Below, piece by piece: positions 22,015 to 24,055 of a stretch of DNA of 24,055 nt. Location of the stretch: contig CAZZFA010000088.1 of NCBI GenBank assembly GCA_964653435.1, positions 1 to 24,055 on the forward strand, given 5' to 3'. Within the stretch, counting starts at the first letter, position 1; each line of letters begins with the position of its first letter. Under the pieces are notes generated by a model. It was not told the origin of the DNA, did no database searches, and saw only the letters and a list, made by a program, of their open reading frames with translations. This DNA comes from CAZMVY01 sp964653435. Lineage in GTDB: Bacteria; Planctomycetota; Phycisphaerae; UBA1845; PWPN01. The position numbers and the translations under genes were made by a program.

Positions 22015-22117
22015 ACTCCGACGGGACCCGAAGCGCAAACGGGAGCCTCCGCAGACATCCAGCGCGGCTGTCTTTCCACGCGTCGAAGCGATTTCGCCCA
22101 CCGGTCTTCTGATCGGA

Positions 22118-22333
22118 TCACGCCACCCGGAGCGATTCCACCGCCGCGATGTGCAGATGCGGACGGAACGTCCATCGTTCCCCAGCGGGGAACACGATGA
22201 AGAGCTGATTCTTCATCACCGCCACCGCGTTGGGGTCCCGAACCTCGTAGGCGTCGCCGCGGGTAAGCCTGATTCGAAACGGCTCAAACGGGTCACGCCG
22301 GGGCAGATCTCTGATCTCTTCGGGGCCCATCAT
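22118..22333 (-). CDS. small protein of unknown function with PFEPFRIRL motif
   Basis: 71 residues (70 if the second Met, 22330, is used). The sequence contains DPFEPFRIRLTRGDAYEVRDPNAVAV and then a beta-hairpin-like KNQLFIVFPAGERW. Short proteins with a PF.PF.I.L.dG..yeV.hP pattern are common in planctomycete genomes and, as far as I know, have no described function; they look like a small all-beta domain. The frame is open far upstream but overlaps the next gene, so the start near 22333 is inferred from the conserved part. No good ribosome binding site is visible. It lies downstream of the methyltransferase gene on the same strand. Confidence 0.6.
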   Translation of the reverse strand: MMGPEEIRDLPRRDPFEPFRIRLTRGDAYEVRDPNAVAVMKNQLFIVFPAGERWTFRPHLHIAAVESLRVA

Positions 22334-22400
22334 TCGAGTATGCCTTCGGATGGGCTGAAGGGCGAGGGCCCCTGGAGAAACCCACCGACCTGAACGGGCA

Positions 22401-22420
22401 CCCTTCGTCGCTCCGTCGCT
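22401..22420. repeat. dispersed 20-mer repeat, copy 2 (inverted)
   Basis: The reverse complement of these 20 bases is AGCGACGGAGCGACGAAGGG, identical to 10683-10702. It begins a few bases after the stop codon of the methyltransferase gene on the minus strand. The remaining 90-base gap holds no gene. Confidence 0.8.
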
Positions 22421-22425
22421 TCCGC

Positions 22426-23469
22426 TCAGAATGGCGACTTCAGCCGGCCCTCCCGATGGGCCATGATGTATTCCATGAAATGCTCGTCCTTGCAGAGGAA
22501 CCCGTCGCGGGCGAGTTGCACAGCCTCGCTGGACGGGTCGAGCTTCGCTACGTCGTCCGGATGGCAGGTGAGCGGATCGATCAAACCGCTGTCGGTGCCG
22601 GCCTCGATCGCCATCGACAGCCACACGGCGTTGAGCAGGCGGCGGTTCGGCAGGCCGAAACTGATGTTCGAGTGCCCGCCGGCGATATGGATCTCGGGGT
22701 ACCGCGCGCGCACCTGCCGGATCGTCTCCAGGACGATCAGGCCGACCCGCGGCGAGGCGGAGACGGTGTAGATGAGCGGATCGGCAAACATGTCGCCAAA
22801 GGGAATGCCAGCGGCGCGGCACTTTTCGATGATGCGTTCGAGGTTTTCGAGCCGGTCCTCGACGCCCTCGGGCAGGCCGGCCTCGCCGGACGACATCACG
22901 ATCACCGGGCAGTGATAGCGAGCCGCCAAGTCCACTGCCTCAAGCCGCTCCAGGGAGGCGGAGTTCAGCATGGGACGCGGGCCGCCGGCCTGCTGCACCG
23001 CCTCAATGCCCGCCCGCAGGGTTGACAGCTCGCTCGAATCGATGGAGAGCGGGATATCGAATGTCCGGGACAAGACGCCCACCGCCCACCGCATGGCCGC
23101 ATCGCGCTCCGCGATCTCCGGGCTGACCTCGTCCACATTGATATCGAGGTATTGCGAGCCTCGCTTGACCTGGCGCCGCGCGAGCCAGCGAAGATACGCC
23201 TCGCCCAGCTTGCGCTCGGCATCGTTTCCGTGCCGCCCCGCCTCTACGGCGGCCGCCACATGCGGAACGTTCCCGTTGCGATACACCTCGGTGTTCCGAA
23301 TGCTCTCCGGGACGGGCAGCAGGGCCTCGTTGCCGAATTCGTCCTCGAAAATGAGGCATTCCGAGCCATCCGCGGCCGTCCTGACCCGGGGGCCGTCGCG
23401 CTTGACCCGACGGGAGCAGTGGATGTTCTCGCCGATGATGATGAAGCGGTGTGCGTTCGAGGCGTTCAT
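22426..23469 (-). CDS. methyltetrahydrofolate:corrinoid methyltransferase-like protein (pterin-binding, AcsE/DHPS superfamily)
   Basis: 347 residues. The family moves a methyl group from methyltetrahydrofolate to a corrinoid protein (AcsE in the Wood-Ljungdahl pathway, or the matching part of methionine synthase). The pterin-barrel motifs are in order: IIIGENI (about 10-16), YLDIN at 107-111 with D109, IPLSIDSSE, MLNSAS, VIVMSSGEAGLPE, FADPLIYTVS and HIAGGHSNISFGLPNR, the last corresponding to the pterin-contacting Asn region of AcsE. Between GENI and LDIN there are about 55 more residues than in AcsE (HCSRRVKRDGPRV..., FEDEFGNEALLPVPE), so this is a longer subfamily; classical dihydropteroate synthase is less likely. 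The start at 23469 follows GAGGGA on the minus strand. The gene is divergent from the metF-like gene with 57 bases between them. Confidence 0.82.
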   Translation of the reverse strand: MNASNAHRFIIIGENIHCSRRVKRDGPRVRTAADGSECLIFEDEFGNEALLPVPESIRNTEVYRNGNVPHVAAAVEAGRHGNDAERKLGEAYLRWLARRQVKRGSQYLDINVDEVSPEIAERDAAMRWAVGVLSRTFDIPLSIDSSELSTLRAGIEAVQQAGGPRPMLNSASLERLEAVDLAARYHCPVIVMSSGEAGLPEGVEDRLENLERIIEKCRAAGIPFGDMFADPLIYTVSASPRVGLIVLETIRQVRARYPEIHIAGGHSNISFGLPNRRLLNAVWLSMAIEAGTDSGLIDPLTCHPDDVAKLDPSSEAVQLARDGFLCKDEHFMEYIMAHREGRLKSPF

Positions 23470-23498
23470 TGCCAGATCCCTCAGCTCTTGACTATGAT
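23469..23498 (+). promoter_or_regulatory. candidate metF promoter in the divergent gap
   Basis: TTGCCA (23469-23474, five of six matches), 18 bases, TATGAT (23493-23498, five of six). The -35 overlaps the start codon of the divergent methyltransferase gene. AGGAGG follows at 23507-23512, leaving a very short leader. Confidence 0.5.
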
Positions 23499-23526
23499 TG
23501 GCCCGCAGGAGGTTTGTACCGTACCG

Positions 23527-24055
23527 ATGCCCGAGCCGATCGTCAATGCCCTTCGTGACGGACTGGATCGAGGGGACTTCCTGGTCACCCTCGAATACTG
23601 CCTCCCGCCGCGCGGCGAGTCGCTCAAGACGCTCCATGCCCTGGCCGAGTACGCGGCCTCCGAGCCGGCCGTCCATGCCGTCGCCCTGACGGACCGCGTG
23701 ACCAGCGAGAACGACTACGAGCCCCTCGATGTGGCCGAGGACGTCATGCGCCGGTCCGGCAAGGTGCCCCTCGTCCATGTTTCCGGCAAGGACCGCACGC
23801 CCGAGACCCTCGCCGAACGCCTCCAGCGCTGTGCGGACACGGCTCTGGAGAACGTCCTCGTCGTCACCGGCGACATGCCCCGTCCGGAGACGCCGGGCGA
23901 GGTGATCGAGCCGCCCAACGGCTTCGTCGATTCGGTGCAGGGCGTCCACCTCGCCGCCCGCATCCGCCCTCCGCTGCTGGTTGCCTCCGCCGTCACCACG
24001 TTCAAGTACACCGAGCCGGAGCTGATGAACCAGTACATCAAGATGCACAAGAAGG
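23527..24055 (+). CDS. metF: methylenetetrahydrofolate reductase-like protein (3' part beyond the window)
   Basis: The frame from the ATG at 23527 stays open for 176 codons to the window edge. AGGAGG at 23507-23512 lies 14 bases upstream, rather far, but no nearer start exists in frame. The sequence has MTHFR landmarks: FLVTLEYCLPPRG (the catalytic Glu near the N terminus), HVSGKDRTPETLAERLQ, and the LENVLVVTGDMPRPE loop that corresponds to the NVLALRGD segment of MetF. The enzyme reduces methylenetetrahydrofolate to methyltetrahydrofolate with FAD. That product is the substrate of the divergent methyltransferase, so the two would act in sequence. Whether it donates to acetyl-CoA synthesis, methionine or catabolic demethylation in reverse cannot be decided here. 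Confidence 0.75.
   Translation, partial: MPEPIVNALRDGLDRGDFLVTLEYCLPPRGESLKTLHALAEYAASEPAVHAVALTDRVTSENDYEPLDVAEDVMRRSGKVPLVHVSGKDRTPETLAERLQRCADTALENVLVVTGDMPRPETPGEVIEPPNGFVDSVQGVHLAARIRPPLLVASAVTTFKYTEPELMNQYIKMHKK

Noticed and set aside
1..24055. Search for tRNA, rRNA, transposase, integrase, phage or toxin-antitoxin genes
   Set aside because: None was recognised; base composition is even and every large open frame is explained by the listed genes, so no mobile island is claimed.

Overview
The window reads as chromosomal DNA of a high-GC planctomycete, probably of the Phycisphaerae type. Four lineage hints support this. A small membrane protein ends in a CxxCxxDLRG...CxxC zinc ribbon (2348-2406). 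Secreted proteins end in Pro/Ala/Thr 'ATQPA'-type tails. One small protein carries a PFEPFRIRL motif (22118-22333). There is also a small Sec-exported protein with a poorly conserved lipobox. The taxonomic call is an inference; no rRNA or other phylogenetic marker is present.

Layout. 1-608 has no convincing gene beyond a possible 3' tail of an upstream gene, and holds an octamer tandem repeat. 651-2449 is a two-gene unit: a secreted unknown and a zinc-ribbon membrane protein. 2673-8178 looks like one glycan-related operon: a secreted HExxH peptidase, a possible 68-residue coupled ORF, a secreted GH127 beta-L-arabinofuranosidase, a URO-D/MtaA-like protein and an L-rhamnose mutarotase. 8378-9451 holds an ABM-fold monooxygenase-like protein and an AzoR-type flavoprotein. 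9697-10653 is a ferritin-VIT1 fusion (MbfA-like). 10716-12344 (+) and 12576-15806 (-) are two large convergent secreted proteins with glycosidase-like sequence; the second resembles GH101. 16089-21434 is housekeeping: panC, a much enlarged lgt, a secreted HEAT-repeat protein and a 6-phosphofructokinase of the 'mixed' clade. 21680-22333 holds two small proteins. The right end is a divergent pair: a methyltetrahydrofolate:corrinoid methyltransferase-like gene (-) and a truncated metF-like gene (+).

How the genes fit together. The 2673-8178 operon and the two large secreted proteins suggest growth on arabinose/rhamnose-containing or mucin-like glycans. The URO-D/MtaA-like protein sits inside the sugar operon, and the folate/corrinoid methyl-transfer pair lies about 15 kb away, so C1 chemistry may be linked to glycan breakdown; this is a hypothesis. 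Between genes there are short dispersed elements: an 8-bp-period repeat family in two sequence versions, and a GGCCGAAGGCC hairpin repeat found in three intergenic gaps. Several candidate sigma-70-like promoters and stem-loops are listed with modest confidence. No tRNA, rRNA, CRISPR array, transposase or phage gene was seen.
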